Notes under the pieces: model-generated | Told to the model about the DNA's origin: nothing | Seen by the model: the letters and a program-made list of their open reading frames with translations, nothing else | Database searches by the model: none | In this document: positions 6,998 to 16,641 of the stretch, piece after piece | How positions within the stretch are numbered: the first letter of the stretch is position 1 | Layout of the letters: every line of letters begins with the position of its first letter | Program-made: the position numbers and the translations under genes | Source: Muribaculaceae bacterium | GTDB lineage: Bacteria > Bacillota > Clostridia > Lachnospirales > Lachnospiraceae | Reading direction: 5' to 3' | Assembly (NCBI GenBank): GCA_023666425.1 | Contig: JAMPCA010000007.1 | Coordinates: 1-64,000 of the forward strand | Length of the DNA stretch: 64,000 nt

Positions 6998-8986
6998 TCA
7001 GCAAATCTCCGCCCCGCTCGGCATCTTCTTTTCCGGCGTCATAAGCGCCAGCGCACCGTCCGCGTCCTCTGCACATAAAAGCATTCCCTCTGACAAAACT
7101 CCGGCCAGCTTCGCAGGCTTTAGGTTTACAAGCACCATCACCTGCTTCCCCACCATCTCCTCCGGCGAATAATCCTTGCGGATGCCGGAGACAATCTGCT
7201 TCACCGCGCTTCCGATCTTAACCTGGGAACACAGAAGCTTTTTCGACTTTTCCACCGCCTCGCAGGCGATGATCTCTCCCACCTGAAACTGCATTTTGGA
7301 GAAATCCTCAAAGGTAATCTCCGCCTTTGCCTCAAGGTCGATGGCGGGCTCCGCCTCCCCTGACTCCGGCGCCAGTCCAAGCTTTTTCATCTCCGCCTCA
7401 TACCCGGCTCTCTGTGCCTGCTGAATCGCCTCCACCTTCGGCATAATCTCCTTTGCATCCTGCCTTGCAAACAGAATTTCCGGCTCGCCCGTTACCTTAC
7501 TGCCCTCCGGGTAGCCGCCAAACCGGTCAAGACTGTCAAAGGCGCGAAGCCCGGTATTTAACATCGCCACAATTTTTTCCGCCGTCTCCGGCAAGAAAGG
7601 ATGCAAAAGACTTGCCCCGATGGTGATGGATTCGGTCAGATTGTAAAGCACCTCCGCCAGACGCTCCCTTTTTGCCTCGTCCTTCGCCAAAACCCATGGA
7701 GCCGTCTCGTCAATATATTTGTTGCAGCGGCGGAACAGGGTAAATACCTCGGAGATTGCATCCGCCACGCGGAGCTTCTCCATTTTATCCTCCAGCCCTG
7801 CCTTTGCCGCCGTCACGACGGATTTTAAATCCTCGTCGAACTCCCCGGCCTCGCCGTGCCTTACCACACCGTCAAAATACTTGTTGCTCATGGAAATGGT
7901 GCGGTTGACCAGATTTCCCAGAATATTCGCAAGGTCTGAATTAAAGCGTTCCAGCAAAAGCTCCCATGTGATCGTTCCGTCATTCTCATAGGGCATCTCA
8001 TGCAGGACAAAATAGCGGGTGGCGTCCACGCCGAACAGCCCGGCAATATCGTCGGCATAGATGACATTGCCCCTGGACTTGCTCATCTTTTCCCCGCCCT
8101 GCAGAAGCCACGGATGCCCAAACACCTGCTTCGGGAGCGGCAGATCCAGCGCCATCAGGAAAATCGGCCAGTAGATAGTGTGGAAACGCACGATATCTTT
8201 TCCAATCAAATGCAGCTCGGCGGGCCAGTTTTTCTGAAAAAGCTCCGAGGAGCCGTCCGGGTCGTAGCCGATTTTTGTGATATAGTTCGACAGTGCATCC
8301 AGCCACACATAGACCACATGCTTAGAGTCGAAATCCACCGGGATTCCCCAGTCAAAGGAGGTGCGGGATACGCACAGATCCTGCAGACCCGGAAGCAGGA
8401 AATTGTTCATCATCTCGTTCTTTCTGGAGGTCGGCTGGATAAACTCCGGGTGTGTGTTAATGTGCTCGATCAGCCGGCCGGCATACTTGCTCATCTTGAA
8501 AAAGTACGCCTCCTCCTTCGCGGGTCTGACCTCGAGGCCGCAGTCCGGGCATCTGCCCTCCACAAGCTGGGACTCTGTCCAGAAGGACTCGCATTCCTTA
8601 CAGTAAAGCCCCTCGTAGGAGCTCTTATAGATATCGCCCTGATCGTAGAGCTTCTTAAAAATCTTCTGTACACAGCGCTCGTGATCCTTGTCCGTGGTGC
8701 GGACAAAATTGTCGTAGGAGGTATTCATCAGATCCCAGATGCGCTTTACCTCACCGGAAATGTCATCCACATACTCCTTCGGGGTAATCCCCGCCTGCCC
8801 GGCTCTCTCCTGAATCTTCTGGCCGTGCTCGTCGGTTCCTGTCTGAAAGTAAACGTCGTAGCCCTCCGCCCGCTTATATCTGGCGATGGCGTCCGCCAGA
8901 ATAATCTCGTAGGTATTGCCGATATGCGGCTTCCCGGACGTGTAGGTAATCGCCGTCGTCATATAATATTTTCCTTTGCTGCTCAT
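6998..8986 (-). CDS. metG: Methionyl-tRNA synthetase with C-terminal tRNA-binding domain
   Basis: This 662-residue enzyme charges tRNA-Met with methionine using ATP. Class I signatures are visible: GKPHIGNTYE near residue 20 (HIGH) and KMSKSRGN near 302 (KMSKS). A four-cysteine zinc knuckle lies at about 127-147 (CKEC followed by CPDCG). After a linker at about 530-555, the last ~100 residues form an EMAP/Trbp111-like OB-fold (MQFQVGEIIACE, KQIVSGIRKDY) for tRNA binding and dimerisation. I placed the start at 8986 (MSSKGKYYMTT), where AAGGAG is four bases upstream, instead of ten codons earlier. It is the first gene of a four-gene unit controlled by a T-box leader. Confidence 0.97.
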   Translation of the reverse strand: MSSKGKYYMTTAITYTSGKPHIGNTYEIILADAIARYKRAEGYDVYFQTGTDEHGQKIQERAGQAGITPKEYVDDISGEVKRIWDLMNTSYDNFVRTTDKDHERCVQKIFKKLYDQGDIYKSSYEGLYCKECESFWTESQLVEGRCPDCGLEVRPAKEEAYFFKMSKYAGRLIEHINTHPEFIQPTSRKNEMMNNFLLPGLQDLCVSRTSFDWGIPVDFDSKHVVYVWLDALSNYITKIGYDPDGSSELFQKNWPAELHLIGKDIVRFHTIYWPIFLMALDLPLPKQVFGHPWLLQGGEKMSKSRGNVIYADDIAGLFGVDATRYFVLHEMPYENDGTITWELLLERFNSDLANILGNLVNRTISMSNKYFDGVVRHGEAGEFDEDLKSVVTAAKAGLEDKMEKLRVADAISEVFTLFRRCNKYIDETAPWVLAKDEAKRERLAEVLYNLTESITIGASLLHPFLPETAEKIVAMLNTGLRAFDSLDRFGGYPEGSKVTGEPEILFARQDAKEIMPKVEAIQQAQRAGYEAEMKKLGLAPESGEAEPAIDLEAKAEITFEDFSKMQFQVGEIIACEAVEKSKKLLCSQVKIGSAVKQIVSGIRKDYSPEEMVGKQVMVLVNLKPAKLAGVLSEGMLLCAEDADGALALMTPEKKMPSGAEIC

Positions 8987-9016
8987 AGCTCTCCTTTCCC
9001 GCGGGCTTCCCCGCAA

Positions 9017-9394
9017 TAAAAAACTCCCGCCTTCGTATAGAAGACGGGAGAATATCCCATGTTACCACTTCTGTTCGCCGGCGCCTCACAGCGCCTGCCT
9101 CTGCAGGTGTCCCCTGCCAGACAATCGTGCGCTTCTTTCCGCAAAAATCTGCATGGCATAACACCTTCCGCTATAACGGGCGACCCGTCAGAGCCTGTCG
9201 CAATCCTTTGCCATTCCATGGTTCCCCGCGCGTTCTCCGCCATTCCATGGCCGTATGCGTTCAGCCCTGCCACTCCAAAGCCATCTTCCATGCCTTCTTC
9301 CCTCTCTCCTCGCAGCATCCCGCCCCGCGGGTGGAGAGCTCTCTGTAAGGGCTTCCCGCATGTACTCTCTTTTTCTAAGTGTTGTACTGTTTTT
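9017..9394 (-). promoter_or_regulatory. T-box leader controlling metG
   Basis: On the minus strand the ~380-nt leader contains AGAGAG near its 5' end, the conserved AGTGGTAACATGGG T-box (plus-strand positions 9057-9070), and an intrinsic terminator CTCCCG-c-CTTC/GAAG-a-CGGGAG (9024-9050) followed by a T-run. T-box leaders bind uncharged tRNA through a specifier codon and the T-box bulge; binding favours an antiterminator and expression. Position and downstream gene predict a tRNA-Met sensor with an AUG specifier, although I cannot place the specifier loop with certainty. Confidence 0.9.
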
Positions 9395-9400
9395 CTTTTA

Positions 9401-9429
9401 ATCATACTTGGCGGAGCCAAATCTGTCAA
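9401..9429 (-). promoter_or_regulatory. Promoter of the metG T-box transcript
   Basis: Reading the minus strand, TTGACA (plus 9424-9429) and TATGAT (plus 9401-9406) are spaced 17 bp apart. The predicted start is near 9394, at the head of the T-box leader. Confidence 0.8.
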
Positions 9430-9738
9430 GTCATTTTTCACGGACTCTTTTGCAAAAACTGCTTTTACTGTTAAATGAGAAATCCCGACCGTTGACCTGG
9501 GTGTATTCGGAACGCCTGACGGATCAATTCTGTTCCAATGCCAGCCCAATCAGCCGGTCTGTCTGATCTGCCATGAATAGTGGAATATCTTCCTCTCTTT
9601 TTTCGTCCGGGGTTCCTTTTTTTCGTTTCAGGTATCCGATTTTCACCATCTATGGAATTTATTTTTTTCATGCGGTACACTTTTAATCAGCCGGACGTTC
9701 TGCCGGCAAAACCAGTACACAATTTGGGAGGAAATGAA

Positions 9739-11742
9739 ATGAAACCTGGTACACGCAAAAAATTTCTGGCCATCCTTCTGGCCGCCGCCATGCTTCTGTC
9801 CGGCTGCGGAACAGCCGAAAAGCAGACGCCGGACGGGAGCATGCAAAGCTCACAGGAATCTGTCAGCGACGGAGGCGGATCGCTTTCCGGCGAGCCGGAC
9901 AAATCCGTCTATATGGATCCGGACGCCGATGTGGAGGAGCGGATCGCAGCTCTTTTGGCACAGATGACCCTTGAGGAAAAGGTCGCGCAGATGGTTCAGC
10001 CGGAGCAGGCCGCGCTGGATGCCTCCAAAGTAACGGAGTACGGTATCGGCTCCGTCTTAAGCGGCGGTGGCAGCGCACCCGCCAGCGGAAACACTGCGGC
10101 GGACTGGCAGAACCGTATCAACGAATTAAAACAGGCCGCGCTGGACAGCCGTCTGGGGATTCCGCTGCTCTACGGGGTTGACGCCGTCCATGGAAACAAC
10201 AACGTCTACGGCGCAACGGTATTCCCCCACAACATCGCGCTGGGCGCAGCGAATGATCCAAAGCTGATGGAGGAGCTGGGCGCACTGACCGCGTCCGAGG
10301 TACGCGCCATCGGCGTACAGTGGACCTTCGCCCCCACTCTCGGCAATCCCCAGAGCGAGCGCTGGGGCAGAACCTACGAGTGCTTCAGCGAGCGGGCAGA
10401 GGAAATCCCCACCCTGTCCAACCCCTACATCCGGGGGCTGCAGGGCGCAAAGGATACCGGGGATTACCTGACCGGCAGCCGGGTTCTTGCCTGTGCCAAG
10501 CACTATATCGGCGAGGGCTACACCACAGACGGCGTCAATCAGGGAAATGTAGACATGTCGCCGGAGGAGTTTGACGCGCTTCTAAGTTCCGGGGTTCTCG
10601 ATCCCTACACCGGCGCAATCGACGAGGGCGTGCTCACGGTAATGGTATCCTTCAACAGCGTAAACGGTCTAAAATGCCATGAAAACAAGCATCTGGTTCA
10701 GGATCTCCTCAAGGATCAGCTGGGCTTTGAGGGGCTGGTTATCAGCGATTACAACGGTATCCAGCAGGTTTCCGGCGCCTCCTACAAGGAACAGATTGCC
10801 AATGCAGTCAATGCCGGGGTGGATCTGTGTATGGAGGTCACCACATGGGAAACCGTTATGATGTATCTGATTGAGCTGGTGGATGAGGGCGGCGTCACAC
10901 AGGAGCGCATCGACGACGCGGTCAGCCGTATTCTCAGGGTGAAATTTAAAGCGGGACTTTTCGAGGAGGAAGTGGGCGGCGCCACAGAGCAGCAGTGTCT
11001 CTCCGACTTTGGAAGCGACGCACACCGGGAAATTGCAAGACGCGCCGTGCGCGAGAGTCTGGTGCTCTTAAAGAATGATACCGTGGGCTCTTCCACCGCG
11101 ACAGAGGCGCTGGCAAATGCCGCCAGTATTTCCGTATCCGGCCAAAAGGCCTATGATATCGGCTCCCAGTGCGGCGGCTGGACAATCAGCTGGCAGGGCA
11201 GCTCCGGGAAGATCACACAGGGAACCACCCTCATAGAGGGCTTCGCCAATGCCGTGGGCGAGAATGTCAGGCTCTCGCACAATGTGGACGGCAGCATCAA
11301 AGAGGGCGCGGACGCAGTGATCGCGGTTTTCGGCGAGGTGCCCTACGCGGAGACAAACGGGGACTCCCCGGCGGACTCCCTAAAACCCGCCGCAGCCGAT
11401 ATTGAAATGCTGACCGCGCTGCGCGCTAATCTCGACGCAATGCCGGACCGTAGCGAGATTCCGGTGATCGGAATCGTGATCACCGGCCGCCCGATCAACA
11501 TTGCCGAATATATGGACATGTTTGACGCCGTGATCATTGCATGGCTTCCCGGCACGGAGGGCGCGGGCGTCGCGGACGTGCTTTTCGGCGAATACGATTT
11601 CACCGGAACCCTTTCCTACACATGGATGAAGGATATGAACGACATCGACAAAAAACACGCCGACGGAAACGGGGATCTCGTGCTCTTCCCCTATGGGTAC
11701 GGACTGAACAAGGCGGGGACAGCCCTGACCCGCAGCCGGTAA
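9739..11742 (+). CDS. Glycoside hydrolase family 3 lipoprotein (beta-glucosidase/glucan glucohydrolase type)
   Basis: A 667-residue exported enzyme. The start at 9739 (MKPGTRKKFLAIL) follows GGGAGG; upstream in-frame ATGs lack ribosome sites. The lipobox LLSGC places a lipidated Cys near residue 22, so it is anchored outside the membrane. GH3 landmarks: MTLEEKVAQM, GIPLLYGVDAVHGNN, WTFAPTLGNPQSERWGRTYE, KHYIGEG and GLVISDYNGIQQV, whose Asp (about residue 337) is the expected nucleophile. A C-terminal (alpha/beta)6 sandwich ends in FPYGYGLNKAG. The overall pattern matches exo-beta-1,4/1,3-glucan glucohydrolases that remove terminal glucose. The 309-bp region before it (9430-9738) shows no reading frame of merit and no clear promoter. 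It is monocistronic. Confidence 0.93.
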   Translation: MKPGTRKKFLAILLAAAMLLSGCGTAEKQTPDGSMQSSQESVSDGGGSLSGEPDKSVYMDPDADVEERIAALLAQMTLEEKVAQMVQPEQAALDASKVTEYGIGSVLSGGGSAPASGNTAADWQNRINELKQAALDSRLGIPLLYGVDAVHGNNNVYGATVFPHNIALGAANDPKLMEELGALTASEVRAIGVQWTFAPTLGNPQSERWGRTYECFSERAEEIPTLSNPYIRGLQGAKDTGDYLTGSRVLACAKHYIGEGYTTDGVNQGNVDMSPEEFDALLSSGVLDPYTGAIDEGVLTVMVSFNSVNGLKCHENKHLVQDLLKDQLGFEGLVISDYNGIQQVSGASYKEQIANAVNAGVDLCMEVTTWETVMMYLIELVDEGGVTQERIDDAVSRILRVKFKAGLFEEEVGGATEQQCLSDFGSDAHREIARRAVRESLVLLKNDTVGSSTATEALANAASISVSGQKAYDIGSQCGGWTISWQGSSGKITQGTTLIEGFANAVGENVRLSHNVDGSIKEGADAVIAVFGEVPYAETNGDSPADSLKPAAADIEMLTALRANLDAMPDRSEIPVIGIVITGRPINIAEYMDMFDAVIIAWLPGTEGAGVADVLFGEYDFTGTLSYTWMKDMNDIDKKHADGNGDLVLFPYGYGLNKAGTALTRSR

Positions 11743-11776
11743 CATTTCATTTGATTCTACTTTTCTCTCTGTAACT

Positions 11777-11810
11777 TAAACATTCTCCGCATAAAAGCGG
11801 AGAATGTTTA
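11777..11810 (+). terminator. Hairpin terminator after the GH3 gene
   Basis: TAAACATTCTCCGC (11777-11790) and GCGGAGAATGTTTA (11797-11810) form a perfect 14-bp stem around ATAAAA, 35 bp past the stop. The flanking U-run is weak on the plus strand. Confidence 0.75.
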
Positions 11811-11845
11811 TCGTAAAGCTTACAGTTCTGCGTTCTGCCTGCATC

Positions 11846-11874
11846 TTGAAAAAAAGAAATCCCTTTAGTATAAT
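11846..11874 (+). promoter_or_regulatory. Promoter of the hybrid histidine kinase gene
   Basis: TTGAAA at 11846-11851 and TATAAT at 11869-11874 are 17 bp apart, about 70 bp upstream of the ATG at 11945. Confidence 0.7.
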
Positions 11875-11944
11875 GGCATTGTGCAGACAGAGAATACAAT
11901 GTCTGATTCATTGTGAAAAACAAAGGTGAAGTGAGGAACTGAAT

Positions 11945-14896
11945 ATGAAAAAGAAACTATCTGTATGGGTGATGATTTTTATTGCTTTTCTTTTTGTTGC
12001 CATTATTTTTATGTTCTTCTGGTTTACCTCGCAGAACAGCAGGCGGACAGAGGAGCAGAACAGGATCTACGCTGCGGATTCTGCACGACTAAAGGCAGAA
12101 CATATCGACAACGAACTGAGCAATGCCTTAAGCCAGGTCAATATCTATGCATATTTTGTCGGCGAAAGCCTGACAGAGCCAACCATTACGGCAGATATGC
12201 TTGGCACGATGGAGGAGCATTCCCAGTTTGACGCCATTATGTTTACAGACATAGACGGCACAGACGCTACTTCTGACGGAAGAACCGCCGAGATGGCATG
12301 GCGACATTTTTATATTGACGGTATCGCCGGAAACAGTGATATCGAAATCGTATTTGACCCTCATTTTTTTGATGAGACGATGGCGTGCTTTTATGCGCCC
12401 GTCCGCTATGAGGGAAACGTCATCGGCGTGCTGCGGGGCGCTTTTCTGGCAGAGGAATACTTAAAAAATATGCTCAGTACCACCTATTTTGGAGAGGATG
12501 CGCAGGTGTTCCTCTGTGCACCGGACGGCAGAGTCATCGCCAGCTCCAACGGCGGAACTTATGACCAGAATTTACTGGACGCGCTGACCCAGACCGGAGT
12601 AATTGATGAGGCCACTGCCCGTCAGGCGCAGACGGTTTTTGATAACGGGGGAACAGAAACCTTTATATGTGATTCTTCCAGCGATACAGACAATATCTGT
12701 GTTACATATCTTCCACATAACCATTATGTGCTTGTGCAGACATTTCCCAAAAGTGTGACACAGCGTATGATTGCGGAAGAAAACCTGGTAGGAGTTCGGC
12801 TGGAAATTATGCTGATTACCCTCTTTGCCGTCTATATTGTCATTATTCTGCTTTACTCCGTGCGCAAACGCCAGAAGCTGGAAAAGGAAAACCGTGAGAT
12901 GGGCTATATTACAAGCGGCGTCAATACACTGTTTTCCCGCTTCGCCATGTTTGACCTGGAAAAAAATGCCTATCAGTATCTGGCCGGTACAAAGCCAGAA
13001 GGCACAGACATCGCAGACCATGGACAATATCCTGATATCGTAAACCATCTGGCAGCGTCTACGCCAGAGGACAGCCGGCAGGATTTTATAAATTTTATGG
13101 ATAAGAACGCCATTATTACGGCCATGGCACAGCACAATGATCTTCGCTATGAACGCTGCGTAATTATTAACGGCCGCCCTGAATGGGAACATCTGAATGT
13201 GATCTGTCTGGAAAGAAAAGATGACAGAGTTTCCAAGGTGCTGTTTATCCGTCAGAATATCACAGAGTTAAAGGAAAAGGAGCTGCGAATTCAAAAAGAA
13301 CAGTCACAGAAGCAGGCGCTTCAGGATGCGCTGATTCAGGCTCAGCATGCGAACAATGCAAAATCCACGTTTTTGTCCAATATGTCGCACGATATCCGCA
13401 CCCCTATGAACGCAATCATTGGCTTTACCACAATTGCCATCAACCACATCAACAACAAAGACCTGGTTTATGACAATTTGCAGAAGGTTCTCTCCTCAAG
13501 CAATCATTTGCTCAGCCTGATCAATGACGTACTCGACATGAGCAGAATCGAGAGCGGAAAGGTGCAGATCAAAGAGCAGGAGTGTAATATTTCGGAGCTG
13601 ATACACAATCTGATCAACATTACCCAGCCGCAGATTAAGGCCAAGCAGCTGGAACTGTTTATTGATACTTTTGAGGTGGTAAATGAAGATGTGATTGCAG
13701 ACCCCTTAAAGCTGAATCAGGTATTTATCAATCTCCTGAGCAATGCGGTTAAGTATACACCGGCCGGAGGCTCCATCACCTTCCGTATCATGCAAAAGAC
13801 CACCTTCCGGCATGGATACGGCGAATATACATTTATCATTAAGGACAATGGAATTGGCATGTCACCGGAGTTTGTGGAGCACATTTTTGAACCGTTCGAG
13901 CGGGAATCCACGGTGACACAGAGCGGCATAGAGGGAACCGGCCTTGGCATGGCCATTACCAAAAACATTGTAGAAATGATGAACGGTACCATCAGCGTTG
14001 AGAGTGAAGCGGGCAAGGGCAGCACATTTACTGTGGATCTGGTACTAAAACTGCAGGATACGGAAAAAACCTCGGAACAGATCAAGGAGCTGGAGGGTCT
14101 GCGTACACTGGTGGTGGATGATGATTTTAACACCTGCGACAGCGTCTGCAAGATGCTTAAAAAAATCGGACTCCGCTCAGAATGGACGACTTCCGGCCGG
14201 GACGCGGTGTACCGTGCCAAATCCGCCCACGAGGAACAGGATTCCTACCATACCTTCATCATCGACTGGCAAATGCCAGGATTCAGCGGTGTGGAAACGG
14301 CTAAAAAGATACGGGATTCCGTTGGCAAAGACGCGCCGATTATTATTCTGACCGCCTATGACTGGTCAGACATCGAGGAAGAGGCAAAGGAAGCGGGCAT
14401 CACTGCATTCTGCGCAAAGCCCCTGTTCCTCTCCGACCTGAAAATGGCGCTGCTGGCCGCAAACAATATGCTGGAAAAGAAGGAAGAGACTCCGGAATGG
14501 ACGCTGGCTGATTTCAGCGGAAGGCGTGTTCTCCTGGTGGAGGATATTGAGCTGAACCGCGAAATCGCACAGTTTATTCTGGAAGAGGCAGGCTTCCTTG
14601 TGGATTCAGCGCCAGACGGAACAGATGCCGTGTCTATGATGAAAAAAGCTGAGGAAAATTATTATGATGTAATTTTAATGGATATACAAATGCCCATTAT
14701 GGATGGCTATGAGGCCACGCGGGCGATTCGCAGACTTCCAAGGGAAGATGTGAAAACCCTGCCGATTATCGCGATGACGGCAAATGCGCTGGAGGAAGAT
14801 AAACAGGCGGCGTTGAAAAACGGAATGAATGCACATATTGCAAAACCACTCGATATGAATGTATTTATGGATGTGCTGCGCAAATTTGTAAAGTAA
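11945..14896 (+). CDS. Hybrid sensor histidine kinase with extracellular Cache-like sensor and two receiver domains
   Basis: The 983-residue membrane protein has an N-terminal helix (residues 5-27), a ~250-residue extracellular Cache-like sensor containing PVRYEGNVIGVLRGAF, and a second helix near 280-302. A linker domain (SRFAMFDLEKNAYQYLAG) follows. The HisKA motif SNMSHDIRTPMNAIIGF carries phospho-His at about 482. The ATPase shows NQVFINLLSNAVKYTP, DNGIGM and GTGLGMAI. Two receiver domains follow: VVDDDFNT...FIIDWQMPG (Asp about 774) and LLVEDIELN...VILMDIQMP (Asp about 913). It has no HPt domain, so phosphorelay must pass to another protein. The gene stands alone, with a GTGAGG ribosome site. 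The ligand is unknown. Confidence 0.93.
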   Translation: MKKKLSVWVMIFIAFLFVAIIFMFFWFTSQNSRRTEEQNRIYAADSARLKAEHIDNELSNALSQVNIYAYFVGESLTEPTITADMLGTMEEHSQFDAIMFTDIDGTDATSDGRTAEMAWRHFYIDGIAGNSDIEIVFDPHFFDETMACFYAPVRYEGNVIGVLRGAFLAEEYLKNMLSTTYFGEDAQVFLCAPDGRVIASSNGGTYDQNLLDALTQTGVIDEATARQAQTVFDNGGTETFICDSSSDTDNICVTYLPHNHYVLVQTFPKSVTQRMIAEENLVGVRLEIMLITLFAVYIVIILLYSVRKRQKLEKENREMGYITSGVNTLFSRFAMFDLEKNAYQYLAGTKPEGTDIADHGQYPDIVNHLAASTPEDSRQDFINFMDKNAIITAMAQHNDLRYERCVIINGRPEWEHLNVICLERKDDRVSKVLFIRQNITELKEKELRIQKEQSQKQALQDALIQAQHANNAKSTFLSNMSHDIRTPMNAIIGFTTIAINHINNKDLVYDNLQKVLSSSNHLLSLINDVLDMSRIESGKVQIKEQECNISELIHNLINITQPQIKAKQLELFIDTFEVVNEDVIADPLKLNQVFINLLSNAVKYTPAGGSITFRIMQKTTFRHGYGEYTFIIKDNGIGMSPEFVEHIFEPFERESTVTQSGIEGTGLGMAITKNIVEMMNGTISVESEAGKGSTFTVDLVLKLQDTEKTSEQIKELEGLRTLVVDDDFNTCDSVCKMLKKIGLRSEWTTSGRDAVYRAKSAHEEQDSYHTFIIDWQMPGFSGVETAKKIRDSVGKDAPIIILTAYDWSDIEEEAKEAGITAFCAKPLFLSDLKMALLAANNMLEKKEETPEWTLADFSGRRVLLVEDIELNREIAQFILEEAGFLVDSAPDGTDAVSMMKKAEENYYDVILMDIQMPIMDGYEATRAIRRLPREDVKTLPIIAMTANALEEDKQAALKNGMNAHIAKPLDMNVFMDVLRKFVK

Positions 14897-14931
14897 TATT
14901 CTCGTCAGAATCTGTGGAAAACAATTCATGG

Positions 14932-14978
14932 CCCGGCATATTACCGGTGGGACAGATGAAATCCCCCGGTATGCCGGG
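14932..14978. terminator. Hairpin between the convergent kinase and ATPase genes
   Basis: CCCGGCATA (14932-14940) pairs with TATGCCGGG (14970-14978), and the inner CCGG and GG blocks extend the stem around a loop at about 14950-14962. It sits in the 102-bp space between convergent stops and probably terminates both transcripts. Confidence 0.65.
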
Positions 14979-14998
14979 TCTGAACAGTCTGGCCGGAC

Positions 14999-16399
14999 TT
15001 ATTTTGTGATTTCCTCTAAAAGATTTTTGTATGACACCAGTGTAACATTTCCCATTTTAGCCGCCAGATCCGCGCAGCCCTTTGTAAACCCATTTTTTGC
15101 AAAGATATACAACTGCACTTTACTATAATGGAACAGGCTGCTCCGCCTTGCCAGTGTCTCCAAAACACTTGCGTCTGCCTTCTCATTTGTCCACTTGCAC
15201 TCGCCAAACAATGCGGTTTCTTTATCCTGCTCCCCCATAATGTCAATCTCTGTCTGGCTATGGGTAGACGGATCCGTCCCCCACCAGCGCCCCAGCTCCT
15301 GAAACTCCACAGGAGACTGGCCGCCCAGCAGCAGCTTCCAGAGATACTGCTTACATATTTCCTCAAATACTTTTCCCATGTAATCTGACAGGTAAGGTTC
15401 AATTCGCTTATACGCCAAATCAGCCGCTCCACGGCCAATAATGGAATTATTCTCCGGCACAAACCGATACCAGAACCGAAACATATTATCCGCAATGACG
15501 TAAATGGATTTGCGGGAGGTTTTTTCACCATAGGGCGTCTCCTTTTGAACCAGCCCCAGCGCTATCAGGTTTTTCAGATATCCGGCACAAACGCTGGTAT
15601 CTTCCCCGACCTTTGTGGAGATTTCCGCCATGCGGGAAGCGCCCCCTGCAATGGCTGTAATAATCGCATTGTAAAGCGCAGGCTCCCGAACCTCCTGCTT
15701 TAGCAAATTCTCCGGCTCCTCAAAAAGTGCAGATGTAGAATTCAGAAATGTATTCTTAATATTGTCCTCAACACTCTGCCTGTCATTCATTTGCAATAAA
15801 TACTGTGGCGTCCCTCCCACCATGCCGTAAATCATAGCCTTATCCCCGCTGGAAAAATGATTGCAATACCGGCATGTATCCGCAAAATCAAAGGGCAGTA
15901 TTTTCATCTGCGATGTCCGTCTGCCATAAAGCGGCGCCTTGTATGCCAGCACATGATCCTCCATATAAGACATCGAGGAACCGCAAAGCACCAGCATTAG
16001 TTTCGAATGGTCTTTGTATTTGTCAATTAAAAGCTGTAAAGTAGATGCAAGGCTCTTGGAGGCACGGGCCACATACGGGTACTCATCCATCACCAGAATC
16101 AGGCGCTCCTTTTCTGCCAGCTTAAAGGTATATTCCAGAGCCGCCTGAAACGAAGCAAACGCCATCTCCGCCGGAATATCCGTTCCAAATTCCATAATAC
16201 TTTTACTGAAATTCTCCAGATTTTGTTTGTTGTTGCTCTCTACCCCCATAAAATAAATCGTCTTTTTATCGCTGATAAACTGGTTGATAAGTGCGGTCTT
16301 GCCCACACGGCGACGGCCATAAATCACTATAAACTCAAATTTGTCTGATGCATATAATTGATTGAGGGATGCCAGTTCGCGCTCTCTGCCGATAAACAT
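14999..16399 (-). CDS. AAA-type ATPase with C-terminal DUF234 nuclease-like domain
   Basis: This 466-residue cytoplasmic protein begins MFIGRERELASLNQLY, followed by the Walker A motif GRRRVGKTALI (about residue 28-38) and Walker B LILVMDEYPYV (about 101-111). LCGSSMSYM supplies the sensor-like segment. A winged-helix part (MAEISTKVGEDTSVCAGYLKN) follows. The last ~100 residues carry EIDIMG...ALFGECKW, a PD-(D/E)xK-like core found in DUF234. This architecture is widespread in Bacteria and Archaea and often duplicated; a role in DNA handling or defence is suspected, but none is established. GGAGGTGGGTTT precedes the ATG. An unusual palindrome lies upstream at 16478-16499. Confidence 0.85.
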   Translation of the reverse strand: MFIGRERELASLNQLYASDKFEFIVIYGRRRVGKTALINQFISDKKTIYFMGVESNNKQNLENFSKSIMEFGTDIPAEMAFASFQAALEYTFKLAEKERLILVMDEYPYVARASKSLASTLQLLIDKYKDHSKLMLVLCGSSMSYMEDHVLAYKAPLYGRRTSQMKILPFDFADTCRYCNHFSSGDKAMIYGMVGGTPQYLLQMNDRQSVEDNIKNTFLNSTSALFEEPENLLKQEVREPALYNAIITAIAGGASRMAEISTKVGEDTSVCAGYLKNLIALGLVQKETPYGEKTSRKSIYVIADNMFRFWYRFVPENNSIIGRGAADLAYKRIEPYLSDYMGKVFEEICKQYLWKLLLGGQSPVEFQELGRWWGTDPSTHSQTEIDIMGEQDKETALFGECKWTNEKADASVLETLARRSSLFHYSKVQLYIFAKNGFTKGCADLAAKMGNVTLVSYKNLLEEITK

Positions 16400-16477
16400 A
16401 AACCCACCTCCGTTCCACCTGACTATACTCTATCACGTTATTCCTTTTTAGTCAATCATAAATTACTAAATCATACA

Positions 16478-16499
16478 TTAGTAAACTATAGTTTACTAA
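16478..16499. repeat. 22-bp perfect palindrome upstream of the DUF234 ATPase gene
   Basis: The sequence is a perfect palindrome centred on AAACTATAGTTT with arms starting TTAGT. Further partial copies (TTACTAAAT at about 16463, TTTACTAAACTA to 16503) flank it. It lies 79 bp before the ATPase start and about 140 bp before the divergent gene at 16642, in a 242-bp AT-rich gap. A TTGACT (minus strand; plus 16450-16455) lies between it and the gene. Operator function for an unidentified dimeric regulator is the simplest reading. Confidence 0.65.
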
Positions 16500-16641
16500 A
16501 CTATGCTCCACTTTTGGGGAACCATAAACCGTCTTTTCCATAAAAAGCTGTACAAATTTTCAAATTATATAAAGTATTTACGAAAAAAGTCGATAAAATA
16601 TATGAAGGAAACCGAACAGCATGTACACGGAGGTATATGAT

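Noticed and set aside
8000-9019. 339-codon plus-strand ORF
   Set aside because: Antisense to metG, with no family motif; a high-GC shadow of the metG codon pattern.
8983-9549. 188-codon minus-strand ORF in the metG leader
   Set aside because: It runs through a T-box and its terminator, so it is not a gene.
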